From: Cunninghamia lanceolata
Lineage: Eukaryota > Streptophyta > Pinopsida > Cupressales > Cupressaceae
DNA length: 64,000 bases
Direction: 5' to 3'
Assembly: GCA_027924645.1 (NCBI GenBank)
Contig: BSBN01000850.1
Span: 806,001-870,000, forward strand
The notes under the pieces were generated by a model, which saw only the letters and a list, made by a program, of their open reading frames with translations, did no database searches and had not been told where the DNA came from. Below, piece after piece: positions 10,820-23,509 of the stretch (within the stretch, counting starts at the first letter, position 1; every line of letters starts with the position of its first letter). Made by a program: the position numbers and the translations under genes.

Positions 10820-11450
10820 AAATCTTTTGGACATTAAGCCCCCCAAGTTCAAAGTGAGTATAGAAGCTCCCATGTTTTAGGGTAAAATCAATGCCATTAT
10901 AGTAGATAGTTGGATAGATCAACTAGAATGATGTTACTTTATGGATGACTTTTTTGACAAAGAAAAGATTAGTATTGCACTTCTAAAAGTCTCTTCACTT
11001 ATCAATAAGTGGTGACAACCTATACTTTGTGGGAGAGAGCAAGTGGCAAAAGAATTTGAACTAACTTGGGATAAATTCTTATAGTGTCAAGGATAAATAC
11101 TATCATAAAGATGTTCCGAGGATCTATATATCTAGTGAATATGAAATTTGGCTCATTTGATGCCTTTCATCAATCAATACAAAACTCTATTGATGCCTTG
11201 CATGACTCATATGTGAAACTAAATTCATTTGAGTCAAAATAACACAGACTTCTCAAGTACAACCATAATAGCTTGAACCTTACATTCAATCCAAATTGAA
11301 AATGGCAATGGCTAAGATGTTGGGAGAAGCCTATGATCGTGCAACAACCATTGAGGAAGAATCTAAAATGAAGGAGAATCAACATCTTCTGTACGAAAGA
11401 AATTGCATTTTTTAGACAAGAAACCACAACCATTTAAAAACGATAAATAA
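10820..11450 (+). pseudogene. Ty3/gypsy gag relic
   Basis: Conceptual reading gives 'KPPKFK' (about 10838), then 'DSWIDQLE' and 'FFDKEKISIALLKVSSLINKW', the usual start of the retrotransposon Gag domain. Further on come 'FELTWDKFL' and, near 11300-11400, 'MAKMLGEAYDRATTIEEE', as seen before the zinc knuckle in plant Gags. Several stops and frame changes interrupt it. No LTR, protease or polymerase could be attached to it; the downstream side runs into repeat unit A at 11581. Confidence 0.65.
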
Positions 11451-11580
11451 ATGGTGCAAGAAACATAAAACAAAAAGCCATTCAAATGCAATTTTCCATG
11501 CTTAAAAATGTTGACTAGATGAGAAGATACAGAACGTTTTGAAGTCAAAACACTTTACAAAATCATTGATTGTGAGGGCA

Positions 11581-12484
11581 AGTGCAAAAAGATGGGGGAC
11601 CAAAAGGGGGGTCTTAAGATGCCACTTTTTTTCTGAAACCAAGAAAGACCAATGTTGGATGAGAAATTGAAGATAGTTACACTCAAAATTTGAAGATGCA
11701 ACAAAAACAAGAGTTGTAGTGCTCTGAATCTAGTTTATAAACTACTATTTTTTTTTCAAAAATAGTTGAGATTAAGGGGTTCAAAAAGGGGAGCCACACA
11801 AATTGGTCATGTTTCTTTCAAAAAAACATAACATAGCATTTGGTGTAGCCCCCCTAAAATGATAACTTTTTTTTAGTATTTCAAAAATCGCTTTGGTGAG
11901 AAATTAGCTAACACCATGTATTTTATCCCCGATTTTTCTGATAATTTTTTCATGAATAAATGATTTTTTACTAATTTTCAAAGTGGACACATCCTGAAAA
12001 AAATAAAATTTGAGCGTGCTCCCCCCTAAAATTTTTGAAAACTAATTGAAAATCCAAATTTTTTTTGAATACGTGTAGAGTGGAGACTAGTTTCTAAAAA
12101 TGTAATTTATTTGAAATTTCGATGAACAGTTAAAAAAAGCCAAAAATACCACACTAGTTTTTGACAAAAAATGGATACACTAACAAAAGAAATTGAAGAT
12201 GAAAACCTTAACATACTCAAAATGTGAAAAAAAAATATACAGTTAGAAAGCTAAGAGAGAGCTTAAGATTATTGTGGTATTTTTTTGACTTGTCATTGAA
12301 CAACTACAAACCTGATGGGGAGCATGCTCTAGATCATGTAATTTTTTTTACAATCTGTAAAAACACGTCTTTGGATGTTCAAAACTCAGTCCAATCCTTT
12401 GGGTTGGAAGCCCAAGGCAAATCCAAGCCAAAGGCTTGGAAATTACCAAAGCAAACAATAATGTGAGCGCGTTATAACACACTC
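11581..12484 (+). repeat. Repeat unit A, copy 1
   Basis: From 'gatgggggaccaaaaggggg' to the imperfect palindrome gagcgcgttataacacactc (12465-12484) this 0.9-kb segment aligns with 20801-21694. Shared landmarks include 'ggtgt(a)gc(t)ccccctaaaatg', 'gatacactaacaaaagaaatt' and 'ggcaaatccaagccaaaggc'. It is non-coding, and the short open frame at 12224-12466 is not conserved in copy 2. It is followed by CT-rich sequence in both copies. Confidence 0.85.
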
Positions 12485-13589
12485 ACGTTATTGTGAAATA
12501 AAATCATCTCACCTTCTCTCCCTCCCTCCTTACCCCTCTCTTTCTCTGTCTCTACCTCCTAGTTTTCCTTTTCCTAGCTTTCCTAGTTTTCCTTTTCCTT
12601 TCCAATTTCCCTTTAGATCCCACCAAATTTTCCCTATTTTACTATTTTCCACCTCTTCTCTCATCATTCTTCCCATCTAATTAACTTTCGTTTTATCTTG
12701 TTTCCATTTCATCCTCCCAATTTATATCCTCATCCCTCTTTGCATGTCCTAGTTTTCTTGTTTCCATTTGCTTTGTCGATGAGAGAGAGAGAGAGAGAGA
12801 GAGTCCTAGTTTTCTTGTTTCCATTTCCTTCATTGATAAGGGAGAGGGAGAGATAGAGGGGAGAGATAGGGAGATAGAGGAATGATAGGGGAGAGAGAGG
12901 CAAGAGATATGTAGAGAGAGAGGAGATAGATAGGGAGAGATAGAGGAGACAGAGGGGAAAGATAGGGAGATAGAGAGTGAACGAGATGTCCAGAGAGATA
13001 GGGATAGAGATTGAGAGGTAGAAGGAAAATAGAGATAGGGAGGTAAGGGAGATAAGGGAGAGATAAGGAGATAGAGGTTTAGGGTTGCTCAGGTTTAGGG
13101 TTTAGGGCTTAGGGTTTAGGGGCATTATTTAGGGTTTAGGGATTTAGAGAGAGAGAGGTCTAGGGTTGCTTGGGTTTAGGGTTTAGGGGTCATGGGTCAG
13201 GGTTTAGTGGCATTATTTAGGGTTTATAAGTTTAGGGTTGCTCAGGTTTAGGGTTTAGGGTTTAGGGGTTAGGGGATAGGGTTTGGGGGAATCATTTAGG
13301 GTTTATGGTTCAGGGGTTAGGAGTTAGGGTTCAGGGTTTAGGGTTTACAGAGAGAGATAGAGGGGACTGATAGAGATTGGGAGAGATAGAGGAGACATAG
13401 GAGAGAGATAGGGAGATAGAGAGTGAGGCACATGTCCATAGACATAGGGAGAGAGATTGAGAGGTACAGGGACGATAGAGATAGGGAGATAGGGAGAGAT
13501 AGGGAGATATAGGTTTAGGGGTTTAGGGTTTAGAGAGAGGCGACTGATGGGGAGATATAGAGGAGAACGAGGGGAGATATAGGGAGATA
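12485..13589. repeat. CT/GA-rich and telomere-like array, left part
   Basis: The order is a CT-rich stretch, a 250-bp unique-looking segment (12555-12780, 'cctttagatcccaccaa...'), a (GA)n tract at 12781-12803, then GA-rich units ('gagagatagggagatagag') alternating with runs of degenerate TTTAGGG. The marker 'gatagagagtga' followed by 'gagagattgagaggta' occurs at about 12967 and 13416. Long minus-strand frames here are low-complexity artefacts. The array is cut at 13589 by the chromovirus and resumes at 20041. Confidence 0.85.
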
Positions 13590-14419
13590 GTGGTGCAGTC
13601 ACGGTAGGAGGGTTCACAGAATGAACTGTTCAGACCGTGCAACAAGAGTCAACACAACGGAAACAACACAAGGGTGTAGAACAAATGCAGATTCAGTATA
13701 TCAAAGAATTCAAAATAGAGATCTACTGGCAACATGCGGGCTTACAATTAGGGCTCACAGGCCTGATTACATACATGCACAAGATAAGGCTTTGAAGCTC
13801 TTTTGCACAAAACTAAACTATATATCTTTCTAACAACTATCAACTGCCTTCCTAAGGATCTATTACATCATTATATATCATTTCCGGACCAATAGATTCC
13901 TCCATGTCGGCCACAAGAGATCCAGAATCCAGATGAAGAGGTGTAACGTGTGTTCTTGGATAGGTCAGACCTATCAGCTTGAAAATCCTTCTCCAACGGA
14001 TGCAATGAAGTGCGGACCTATGGGGAAGGTCGGCCACGAACCAAGGAACATTGTAGAATGAATCACAAGGATCCACAAGTCGGCCAATGCTCCCAATCCT
14101 TCTCCTTCAGCTGATTGCTCATGGCTATCAGAGAACTCTGCACTGAGAAAACAGAGGATTTTCTGACAGCGATAACTTTCCGGTGATTGATCGAAATGCT
14201 CTGAATTCTTGATATGATGTAGATGAATGAATTGAGGTGTTAAGTCCAGATCCACAAGATGTGAAATGCTGAAACCGGACCACAAGCTATAAACTGCTAT
14301 TGACTGAACTATCTGAACTGAACTGGAAAAAGAACTGAAATGCAAACAAAACTGAGATGCAAATGCAAATGTTTTTGGTTGATGCAAGATTACTCTTGAA
14401 CCAGGGATGCTCCTACATC
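13590..14419 (-). repeat. Chromovirus 3' LTR
   Basis: Aligns along its whole length with 19208-20040. On the minus strand it starts TGATGTAGGAGCATC and ends near GTGACTGCA. Small substitutions and an indel ('cagtatatc' versus 'cagttatttagtatatc') separate the two copies. Confidence 0.92.
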
Positions 14420-14451
14420 AGACATCCGGGGTTATCAAAAAAGTGAGTCCC

Positions 14452-17400
14452 TCACTTTGCTGGGGCTAGGGGAGAACCAAGACGGTCCACCTTAGCCTGA
14501 GAAATCCATGATGAGTCTTCTTCTGGTCTGCCTTTCCACTTCACAAGGTATTCTTTGTAATGTCTTCATCTGGTGCTGTGTCCAACTCTGCTATCCAAAA
14601 TGCCTTCAATTTGTTCCATTGTTTGTTGTGGTAACTGTTTCTTCAAGTCTTCTTCCATACTGAACTCTATTTCATGATACTGATAAAAATCTAAAATGTT
14701 GAAAATAGGTGATATACCCAATGTCTCCGGTAATTCCACTTCGTATGCATTTCCTGAATCAAATTTTCTGAGTATCCTACAAGGTCCAAACTTCTTCATC
14801 TTCAACTTGTTATAAGTTCCAACTGGAAATCTTTCTCTTCTCAAGTACACCATCACTTCATCTCCCACTTCAAATTCCTTATGTCTTCTCTTCTCATCTG
14901 CTTTCACTTTGTACTTTCTGTTCATGTCCTCCAAATGCTTCTTCACCTGATTATGTACTATTTTCATATGATCTACAAATTCTTCTGCTTCTGCACTCCT
15001 CTTTTTCTATGTACTGATGTCTCTCAACTCTGTAACTCCTCTAGGATCCACTCCAATCACAATCTCAAAAGGTGTTCTTCTGGTACTCCTATTTACTGAA
15101 TTATTGTATGCAAACTATGCTTGTGAAAGAATCAAATCCCAACTTCCATCTTTGTCTCCAACCAAACATCTCAACAAGTTTCCCAAACTCCTATTCACTA
15201 CCTCTGTCTGTCCATCTGTCTGTGGATGAAAAGTTGAACTGAACTTCTAATCTATCTTCATCTTCTTCCAGAGTGTCTTCCAAAAGTAACCAACAAACTT
15301 TGTATCTCTGTCTGAAACTATACTCCTAGGTAATCCATGCAATCTCACAATTTCCTTGAAAAATAAGTCAGCTACATGCACTGCATCAGTCGTCTTCTTA
15401 CAAAGTATGAAATGAGCCATTTTTGAGAATCTATCAACCACTACGAATATTGAATCATGTCCTCTCTGTGTCTTAGGTAATCCCATTACAAAATCCATGC
15501 TTATGTCTTCCCAAGGTCTCTCCGGTACTGTCAAAGGTTTATACAATCCAGTGTTTTGACTACTCCCTTTTGCAACTTGACAAACTCTACAGCTCTGCAC
15601 AAATCTCTGAACATCCTTATGGATTTGAGGCTAAGAGTAATTTTCACTTACCAAAGCCACTGTCTTATCAATGCCAAAATGTCCTACCAATCCACCACTA
15701 TGCTTCTCCTTGATCAAATTATCTCTCATAGAACTTCTAGGTATGCATAACTGACTTCCTTTGAACAACATATCTTCTTGAATGAAATAGTCTAACCACT
15801 TACTCCTATCTACCACAATAGGTTCCTTACATGCTTTCCAAGGCTCTACAAAATCAGTGTCTCCCTCATACATGTTCTTCAATTCATCAAAACCCAACAC
15901 TTCAACTCTCATCTCTGTCAACAAGTTTTTTCTTCTACTCAAGGCATCAACAACTTTATTTGATTTACCACTCCGATGCTTCAACACAAAAGTATAACTC
16001 TGCATGAACTCTACCCACCTCATAGGTCTCTGATTCAACTTAACTTGACTATTCAAATATTGCAAAGCTTGATGATCTGTATACAACACAAACTCCTTAG
16101 GTAACAAATAATGTCTCCACTTCTTCAAGGCTTGAATTATGGCATAGAACTCCTGATCATAAACTGAATATCTTTTCCTTGCATCATTCAACTTCTCACT
16201 GAAATATGCTACAAGTCTACCTTCTTGACTTAACACTGCTCCAATTGCATTGCCACTTGCATCACAATCAACTTGAAATACCTTATTGAAATCTGGTAAT
16301 GCCAAAACAGGTTGCTCTGTCACTTTCTGCTTCAATAGTTCAAAACTTTTATCTGCTCCAGATGTCCACTTGAAATCTTTTCTGTCACATCTCATTGTCT
16401 CTGTCATAGGGTTACAAACTGAGCTGAAATTTCTGATGAACTTCTGGTAGAAACTAGCCAATCCATGAAATGATCTAACCTCTCCAATGCTCTCCGGTGT
16501 AGGCCATTCAACAATTGCTTTCACTTTCTCAGGGTCCATCTTCAATCCTTCCACAGAAATTACAAATCCCAAATATACCAACTCTTCTTTCATGAAACTA
16601 CACTTCTTGATGTTAATCAACAATTTCTCTTCTCTCAGCCTCTGAAAAACTTGTCTAATATGCCACAAATGTTCTTCTTTTGTCTTACTGAAAATCAGAA
16701 TATCATCCAAATACACAATCACAAACTTACCCAAGAATTTCTTCAGAACTTCATTCATCAACCTCATGAAAGTACTTGGTGCATTTGTTAATCCAAAAGG
16801 CATCACTAACCATTCATACAATCCTTCATTTGTCTTAAAAGCAGTCTTCCATTCATCACCTTCTTTGATTCTAATATGATAGTATCCACTTTTCAAAACT
16901 ATCTTTGTGAAATATCTTTCTCCACTCAAACAATCCATAATATCATCCATCCTAGGTAAAGGAAATCTATACTTAACTGTGATCTTGTTTATTGCTCTGG
17001 AATCAGTACACATTCTCCATTCTCCATCTTTCTTTGGTGCCAAAACTGCAGGTACTGCACAAAGACTCAAACTTTCTTTGATCAAACCTTTCCTCAACAA
17101 ATCTTGTATCTGTCTATTCGATTCTTCATTTTCTGTCGGTGTCATCCGGTGTGCTACTTTGTTAGGCAAACTTGCTCCTGGTATAAGATCCATGTGATGA
17201 TTGATACTTCTTATAGGTGGTAATCCATCAGGTACATTATCTGATATGATGTCTTCATACTTTGTTAGTAACTCTCTTATCTCATCTGGATCAGTTTCTC
17301 CCTTCACTACTTCAGGCATTTTAGGAATCAAGGCATAACACATACCATCCAAAAAATTTCTTCCATCTACCAAACAAATTCTAGCATTTCCACATACCAC

Positions 17401-18984
17401 ATCTTTAGGATCATCTTCCAAAGGAATCAAAGTAATTCTTTTCTTGGTTGCTATTATAGTATATGTATTCTTTCTCCCTTCATGCATAGCTTTTCTATCA
17501 TACTGCCAAGGTCTACCCAACAAGATATGACAAACATCCATAGGCATAATATCATACAAGACTTCATCATGATAAGATCCAATATGAAATTTCACCAAAC
17601 ATTGTTCACTCACCAGTACCTTATGATCATCTTGACTACATGCTATCTGATAGGGCTTAGGGTGTTTCAATCTTTCCAACTTCAGCTTAGTCACCATCTC
17701 CTCTGAAACTAGGTTGTCTGAACTACCACTATCAATTACAACTTTACAACACTTACCTCCGGATTTGCATCTGGTTCTAAACAGACTTTTCCTCTATGAT
17801 GGTTCTTCATTTGTCTCTATTTGAAATAGTGCTCTCCTCATCACCAATGATTCTCCTTTCTCCGGATTGCCAACTGAACAAGTTGATTCAGTAGGTTCTT
17901 CTTCAACATAGGCTGCTCTTCCACTGTTTGTTATTTTCCTACTTGTACTAACCTGATTACACTCAAATGCTCTATGTCCTTCACCTCCACATTTGAAACA
18001 AGTACATCTGAATGTCCTCTTATCAAATCCTCTTCCTGCTCTTCTGTATCCTTCATTCTGATATGCACTAGGGTTTTCTCTTCGGTAAAAATTTCTATCA
18101 TCTGTCTTGTAAGCATTGTTATCTCTACCATCCTTCCTTAATGGGCTATCAAACTTGTTTTGTTCTGGATAAGATCTGTCTCCTCCGGAAAATGTCCTAC
18201 CTCTCAGAAATTTACCTCCTTTGCCTCTCTGCCTCTGATCATGCTTCTTATTCAGCTTCTCTTCAACCTTCAGGGCAAATTGATATGCTTCTTCCAAAGA
18301 TGTCATTCTTACCAAGCTTAGTTCTTCTTGAATATTCAATCTCAGTCCATTGATGTATCTAGCCAATTTCTCCTTGCTTGCTTCACTATGTTCTATTCTG
18401 ATGATCATTTTATGAAATTCTTCAGTGTATTCTTTCATAGATTTTTCCTTTTGTCTCAAGTTTTGCAATCTCTTCAACAACGCCAACTCATAGTCAGCTG
18501 GTATGAACTGATTCTTCAACTTGGTCACCATCCGGTCCCACTTTGTAATCTTTTCTTTTCCTCTTCTATTTCTTTCCAACTGAACTTCTTTCCACCATAT
18601 AGCAGCATGTCCTTTCAACTTTGTCTTTGCAAATTTCACCTTCTCCGAATCTTCAATTTCCTCATATTCAAAGTATTATTCCATGTCATTTATCCAATCA
18701 ATCAACTCTTCCAGATTCAAATTACCAGTATAGTTCAGCACATCCACTCTAGGTTTTTTCCCAATCTTTGAGATAGCTCGCAACATCTTTATCTGATCTG
18801 ATTCTTCTTCTTCATGTCCTTTTAAGGTTTCGCTAGTTTGTTCAACAGATTGAAATTCTTCCTCATCATCACTTTCAACATTAGGTCTCAATGTCAATCC
18901 TTTTCGCCTATCTTCTTCAATAGCATCCAAATGAATTCACATTATTCTCATCAATTCCATCATTTCATCCATTCTATTAGCCAT
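14452..18984 (-). pseudogene. Chromovirus gag-pol, one frame with in-frame stops
   Basis: A single minus-strand frame runs from ATG at 18984 to a stop at 14452-14454 (1511 codons including the terminal stop) with no visible frameshift. It is interrupted by stops at plus 18937 (TGA), 18676 (TAA), 17794 (TAG), 15631, 15247, 15115 and 15007 (all TAG) and 14566 (TGA). Domains in order: Gag (LKGHAAIWW), zinc knuckle CFKCGGEGHRAFEC (about 17990), protease IDSGSSDNLV (about 17735), RT with YLDDILIF, RNase H with LYTDHQAL, integrase zinc domain (HFGID...CRVCQVAK), the DDE core ([23 protein letters not shown]), and a C-terminal chromodomain-like EYLVKWKG. The first RT catalytic aspartate is replaced (KIVLKSGY instead of KIDLKSGY). 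The product cannot be active. The 17794 stop lies between gag and protease and could in principle be a readthrough site, but the other stops argue for decay. Confidence 0.92.
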
Positions 18985-19191
18985 TGTGCCAACAGGAGGA
19001 ACTCTCCGTGGCGGCATCTTCCTAGGATCAAGTGTAAATTGCCTCAAGTTCGGCGATCGGGCTACAAGCAACAACTGCCTCTCAATCGGTGATTGGTTGT
19101 GTACAAGTAACCTGCCTCAGATTGGCGATCTGCTTACAACAAGATCTTACGGAATCCCCTTCACCAATTTAATCCAAAGAATCAAACTTTC

Positions 19192-19203
19192 GCTCTAATA
19201 CCA
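19192..19203 (-). promoter_or_regulatory. Chromovirus primer binding site
   Basis: Minus strand TGGTATTAGAGC differs by one base from the common TGGTATCAGAGC site complementary to initiator tRNA-Met. It lies four bases from the 5' LTR. Confidence 0.8.
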
Positions 19204-19207
19204 CTTA

Positions 19208-20040
19208 GTGTAGTCACAATAGGAGGGTTCACAGAATGAACTGTCCGGACCGTGCAACAAGAGTCAACACAACGGAAACAACACGAGTGTAGAACAAATG
19301 TAGATTCAGTTATTTAGTATATCAAAGAATTCAAAATAGAGATCCGCCGGCAACATGCGGGCTTACAATTAGGGCTCACAGGCTTGATTACATACATGCG
19401 CAAGATAAGGCTTTGAAGCTCTTTTGCACAAAACTAAACTATATATCTTTCTAACAACTATCAACTGCCTTCCTAAGGATCTATTACATCATTATATATC
19501 ATTTTTGGACCAATAGATTCCTCCACGTCGGCCACAAGAGATCCAGAATCCAGATGAAGAGGTGTAACGTGTGTTCTTGGATAGGTCAGACCTATTGGAT
19601 TGAAAATCCTTCTCCAACGGATACAATGAAGTGCGGACCTATGGGGAAGGTCAACCATGAACCAAGGAACATTGTAGAATGAATCACAAGGATCCGCAAG
19701 TCGGCCAATGCTCCCAATCCTTCTCCTTCAGCTGATAGCTCATGGCTGTCAGAGAACTCTGTACTGAGAAAATATAGGATCTTCTAATAGCGATAACTTT
19801 CCGGTAACTGATCCAAATGCTCTTAATTATTGATATGATGTAGATGAATGAATTGAGGTACTATGTCCAGATCTGCAAGATGTGAAATGCTGAAACCAGA
19901 CCACAAGATGGAAACTGCTACTGACTGAACTGCCTGAACTGAATTGGAAAAAGAACTGAAATGCAAACAAAACTGAGATGCAAATGCAAATATTTTTGGT
20001 TGATGCAAGATTACTCTTGAACCAAGGATGCTCCTACATT
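19208..20040 (-). repeat. Chromovirus 5' LTR
   Basis: Pair of 13590-14419. The outer terminus reads 'gctcctacatt' instead of 'gctcctacatca', so the terminal TG on the minus strand has been altered. The inner end adjoins the primer binding site. Confidence 0.9.
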
Positions 20041-20800
20041 AGATAAAGAGTGAGGGACATGGCGAGAGACATAGGGAGAGAGATCGAGAGGTAGAGGGAC
20101 GATAGAGATAGGGAGATAGGGGAGAGATAGGGAGATAAAGGTTTAGGGTTGCTTGGGTTTAGGGTTTTGGGGTTTAGGGTTTAGGGGTTTAGGGTTGCTC
20201 GGGTTTAGGGGTTAGGGATTAAGGTTTAGGGGCATTATTTAGGGTTTGGAGTTTATGGTTTAGGGGTTAAGGTTTAGGGTTTAGAGAGAGAGAGGATCAA
20301 TAGGGAGATATAGAGAAGACTGAGGGGAGAGATAGGGAGATAGAGAGTGAGGAACATGGCCAGAGACATAGGGAGAGAGATTGAGAGGTAGACAAATAAT
20401 AGAGATAAGGAGATAGAGGTTTAGGGTTGCTTGGGTTTAGAGTTTAGGGTTTAGGGTAAGGGGTTAGGGTTTAGGGGCATTATTTAGGGTTTAGAGGTTT
20501 AGGGTTGCTCGGGTTTAGGGGTTTAGGGGCATTATTTAGGGTTTAGGAGTTTAGGGTTGCATGTCAAAACCAGTCTCTCTATCTCTCTCCTTCCTCGCTT
20601 TACCTCATATCCTCTCTCTCTCTCTCACCTATCTACCTCCCTCCCCTCCCTACCTCCTATCCTCTCTCTCCCTCACCTATCTACCTCCCTCCCCTCCCTA
20701 CCTCGTACCTCCCATCTCTCTCTCTCTCCTCTTTACCTCCTACCATCTCCCTCCCCTCTTTACCTCCTACCCTTTCTCTCTCACCTCTCTACGAGTAAGT
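20041..20800. repeat. Telomere-like / GA / CT array, continuation
   Basis: Continues the array cut by the chromovirus. The marker block recurs at 20045 and 20339 (294 bp apart), with runs of TTTAGGG variants. At 20562 'gttgcatgtcaaaa' switches to CT-rich sequence up to 20800. The same switch point recurs at 23414 and 24181. Open frames here (20557-20850, 20561-20833) are low-complexity Ser/Leu/Pro strings, not genes. Confidence 0.85.
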
Positions 20801-21694
20801 GGACAAAGATGGGGGACCAAAAGGGGGTCTTAAGATGCTGCTTTTTCTGAAATCAAGAAATACTGATGTTGGATGAGAAATTGAAGATAGTTACAGTCAA
20901 AATTTGAAGATACAACAAAAACAAGAATCGTAGTGCTCCGAATCTAGTTTCTAAACTATTAATTTTTTTCAAGAATGGTTGAGATTAAGGGGTTTAAAAA
21001 GGGGGAGCACACAAATTGGTCCTATTTTTTCAAAAAACATAACATAGCGTCTGGTGTGCTCCCCCTAAAATGTTAATTTTTTTTTTAGTATTTTAAAAAT
21101 TGCTTTAGTGTGAAATTAGCTAACACCATGTAGTTTATCCCTGATTTTTCTGATAATTTTTCATGAATAATTTATTTTTTACTAATTTTCAAAGTGGACA
21201 CATCCTAAAAAATAGAAAATTGAGTGTGCTCCCCCCTAAATTTTTTGAAAACTAATCAAAAATCCAATTTTTTTTGAATATGTGTAGAATGGAGTATAGT
21301 TTCTAAAAATATAATTTATTTGAAATTTTGATGAACAGTTTTTAAAAAAATGTAAAAATACCACAGACTGGTTTTTGACAAAAAATGGATACACTAACAA
21401 AAGAAATTAAAGATGAAAGCCTTAACATACTCAAAACGTGAAAAAATTATATGGTTAGAAATCTAAGAGAGCTTAAGATTATGGTGGTTTTTTTCAACTT
21501 TTCATTGAAACATGTGCAAACCTGATGGGGAGCATGCTCTAGATTATGTAATTTTTGTTAAAATCTAGAAAAACATGTCTTTGGACATCCAAAACATAGT
21601 CCAAGCCTTTGGTTTGGAAGCCCAAGGCAAATCCAAGCCAAAGGCTTGGAAATTACCAAAGCAAAGCCTAATGCGAGCACGTTATAACGCACTC
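20801..21694 (+). repeat. Repeat unit A, copy 2
   Basis: Second copy of 11581-12484. It includes a perfect 12-bp hairpin stem (21601-21612 with 21638-21649, CCAAGCCTTTGG/CCAAAGGCTTGG). It ends with the near-palindrome gagcacgttataacgcactc at 21675-21694. Non-coding. Confidence 0.85.
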
Positions 21695-23478
21695 GCATTA
21701 TGGTGAAATAAAAGCATCTCTTCCTCCCTCCTTAACCCTCTATTATTCTCTCTCTCCCTCCACTTTAGGTCTCTCCCTCCCCTCCTCTCTCTCTCTCACC
21801 ACTTTACCTCCTACCCCCTTTCTCTCTCTATTTCGCTCCCCTCTCTACCTTCTACCCTCTCTCACTCTCTACTTCCCTCTCTTCTCTACCTCCTACCCCC
21901 CCTCGCTCTCTCCCCCCCCTATTTACCTACTACCCTCTCTCTCTCTCACCTATCTACCTCATAGTTTTCATTTTCCTAGCTTTCCTTTTCCTTTCCAATT
22001 TCCCTTTAGATCCCACCAATTTTTCCCTATTTTACTATTTTATACCTCTCCTCTCATCATTCTTCCCATCCAATGAACTTTCATTTTATCTTGTTTCCAT
22101 TTCATCCTCCCAATTTATATCCTCATCCCTTTTTGCATGTCTTAGTTTTTGTGTTTCCATTTGCTTTGTCGATAAGGGAGAGGGAGAAGGATGAAGAGGG
22201 AGAGAGGGTGGAGATGGAGGGGAGAGATAGGGGAGAGATAGGGAGAGAGAGATAGAAAGAGAGTCCAAGTTTTCTTATTTCCATTTCCTTCATTGATAAG
22301 GGAGAGGGAGATATAGAGGGGAGAGATAGGGAGATAGAGGAATGATAGGGGAGAGAGAGTAAAGAGATAGGGAGATAGGGAGAGATACATAGGTAGAGGG
22401 AGAGAGGAGATAGATAGGGAGAGATAGAGGAGACAGAGGCGAGAGATAGGGAGATAGAGAGTGAGCGAGATGTCTAGAGAGATAGGGAAAGAGATTGAGA
22501 GGTAGATGGATGGTAGAGATAGGGAGATATAAGGGAGAGATAAGGAGATAGAGGTTTACGGTTGCTTGGGTTTAGGGGCATTATTTAGGGTTTAGGGGTT
22601 TGGGGAGAGAGAGGTTTAGGGTTTAGGGGTCAAGGTTTAGGGGCATTATTTAGGGTTTATGAGTTTAGGGTTTCTCAAGTTTAGGGTTTAGGGGCTAGGG
22701 GTTAGGATTTGGGGGTTTAGGGTTGCTCAGGTTTAGGGGTTAGGGGTTAGGGTTTAGGGTTTAAGATTTAGGGTTTAGAGAGAGAGATAGAGAGGGGGGA
22801 CCGATAGAGATTGGGAGAGATAGAGGAGACAAAGGGGAGAGATAAGGAGATAGAGAGTGAGGGACATGTCCAGAGACATAGGGAGAGAGATTGAGAGGTA
22901 GAGGGATGATAGAGATAGGGAGATAGGGGAGAGATAGGGAGATATAGGTTTAGGGTTTCTTGGGTTTAGGGTTTAGGGGTTAGGGGTTAGGGTTTAGGGG
23001 CATTATTTAGGGTTTAGGGTTTAGGGTTTAGGGGTTAGGGGTTAAGGTTTAGAGGTTTCGGGTTTACGGGATAGAGAGAGAGAGAGGACCGATAGGGAGA
23101 TATAGAGGAGACCAAGGGGAGAGATAGAGAGCGAGGGACATGGCCAGAGACATAGGGAGGGAGATTGAGAGGTAGAGGGACGATAGCGATAGGGAGATTA
23201 GGGAGAGATAGGGAGATAGAAGTTTAGGCTTTAGGAGTTAGGGTTTAGGGGCATTATTTAGGGTTTAAGGGTTTAGTGGTAGAGAGATACAGAGGTTTAG
23301 GGGTCAGGGTTTATTAGTTTAGGATTGCTCAAGTTTAGGATTTAGGGTTTATGGGTTAGGGGTTGGGGTTTAGGGGAATTATTTAGGGTTTAGGGTTGCT
23401 CATATTTAGTGTTGCATGTCAAAAGCAATATCTCTATCTTTATCTCTCTCCCTCCCCTCTTTATCTTGTCTCCTCAAG

Positions 23479-23483
<5 letters not shown>

Positions 23484-23509
<26 letters not shown>
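23484..23509. repeat. (CT)n microsatellite
   Basis: A nearly pure CT run within the telomere-like array. Confidence 0.9.

Larger units (their letters stand above)
13590..20040 (-). mobile_element. Ty3/gypsy chromovirus, full length, defective
   Basis: Near-identical LTRs of about 830 bp lie at 13590-14419 and 19208-20040. Between them on the minus strand is a gag-protease-RT-RNase H-integrase-chromodomain frame. The primer site TGGTATTAGAGC (plus 19192-19203) lies four bases inside the 5' LTR. 'agata' abuts both outer ends (13585-13589 and 20041-20045), consistent with a 5-bp target duplication, although the host array is itself rich in this word. The element splits a GA/TTTAGGG array. The high LTR similarity suggests a fairly recent insertion. 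Confidence 0.92.

Noticed and set aside
13345..13617. Minus-strand frame rich in Pro/Ser/Leu/Tyr
   Set aside because: It is a translation of the degenerate TTTAGGG/GA array; low complexity, not a gene.
18328..18771. 147-codon plus frame
   Set aside because: Antisense to the chromovirus gag; the codon pattern follows the gag strand.
20557..20850. Two overlapping plus frames of Ser/Leu/Pro repeats
   Set aside because: They come from CT-rich simple sequence.
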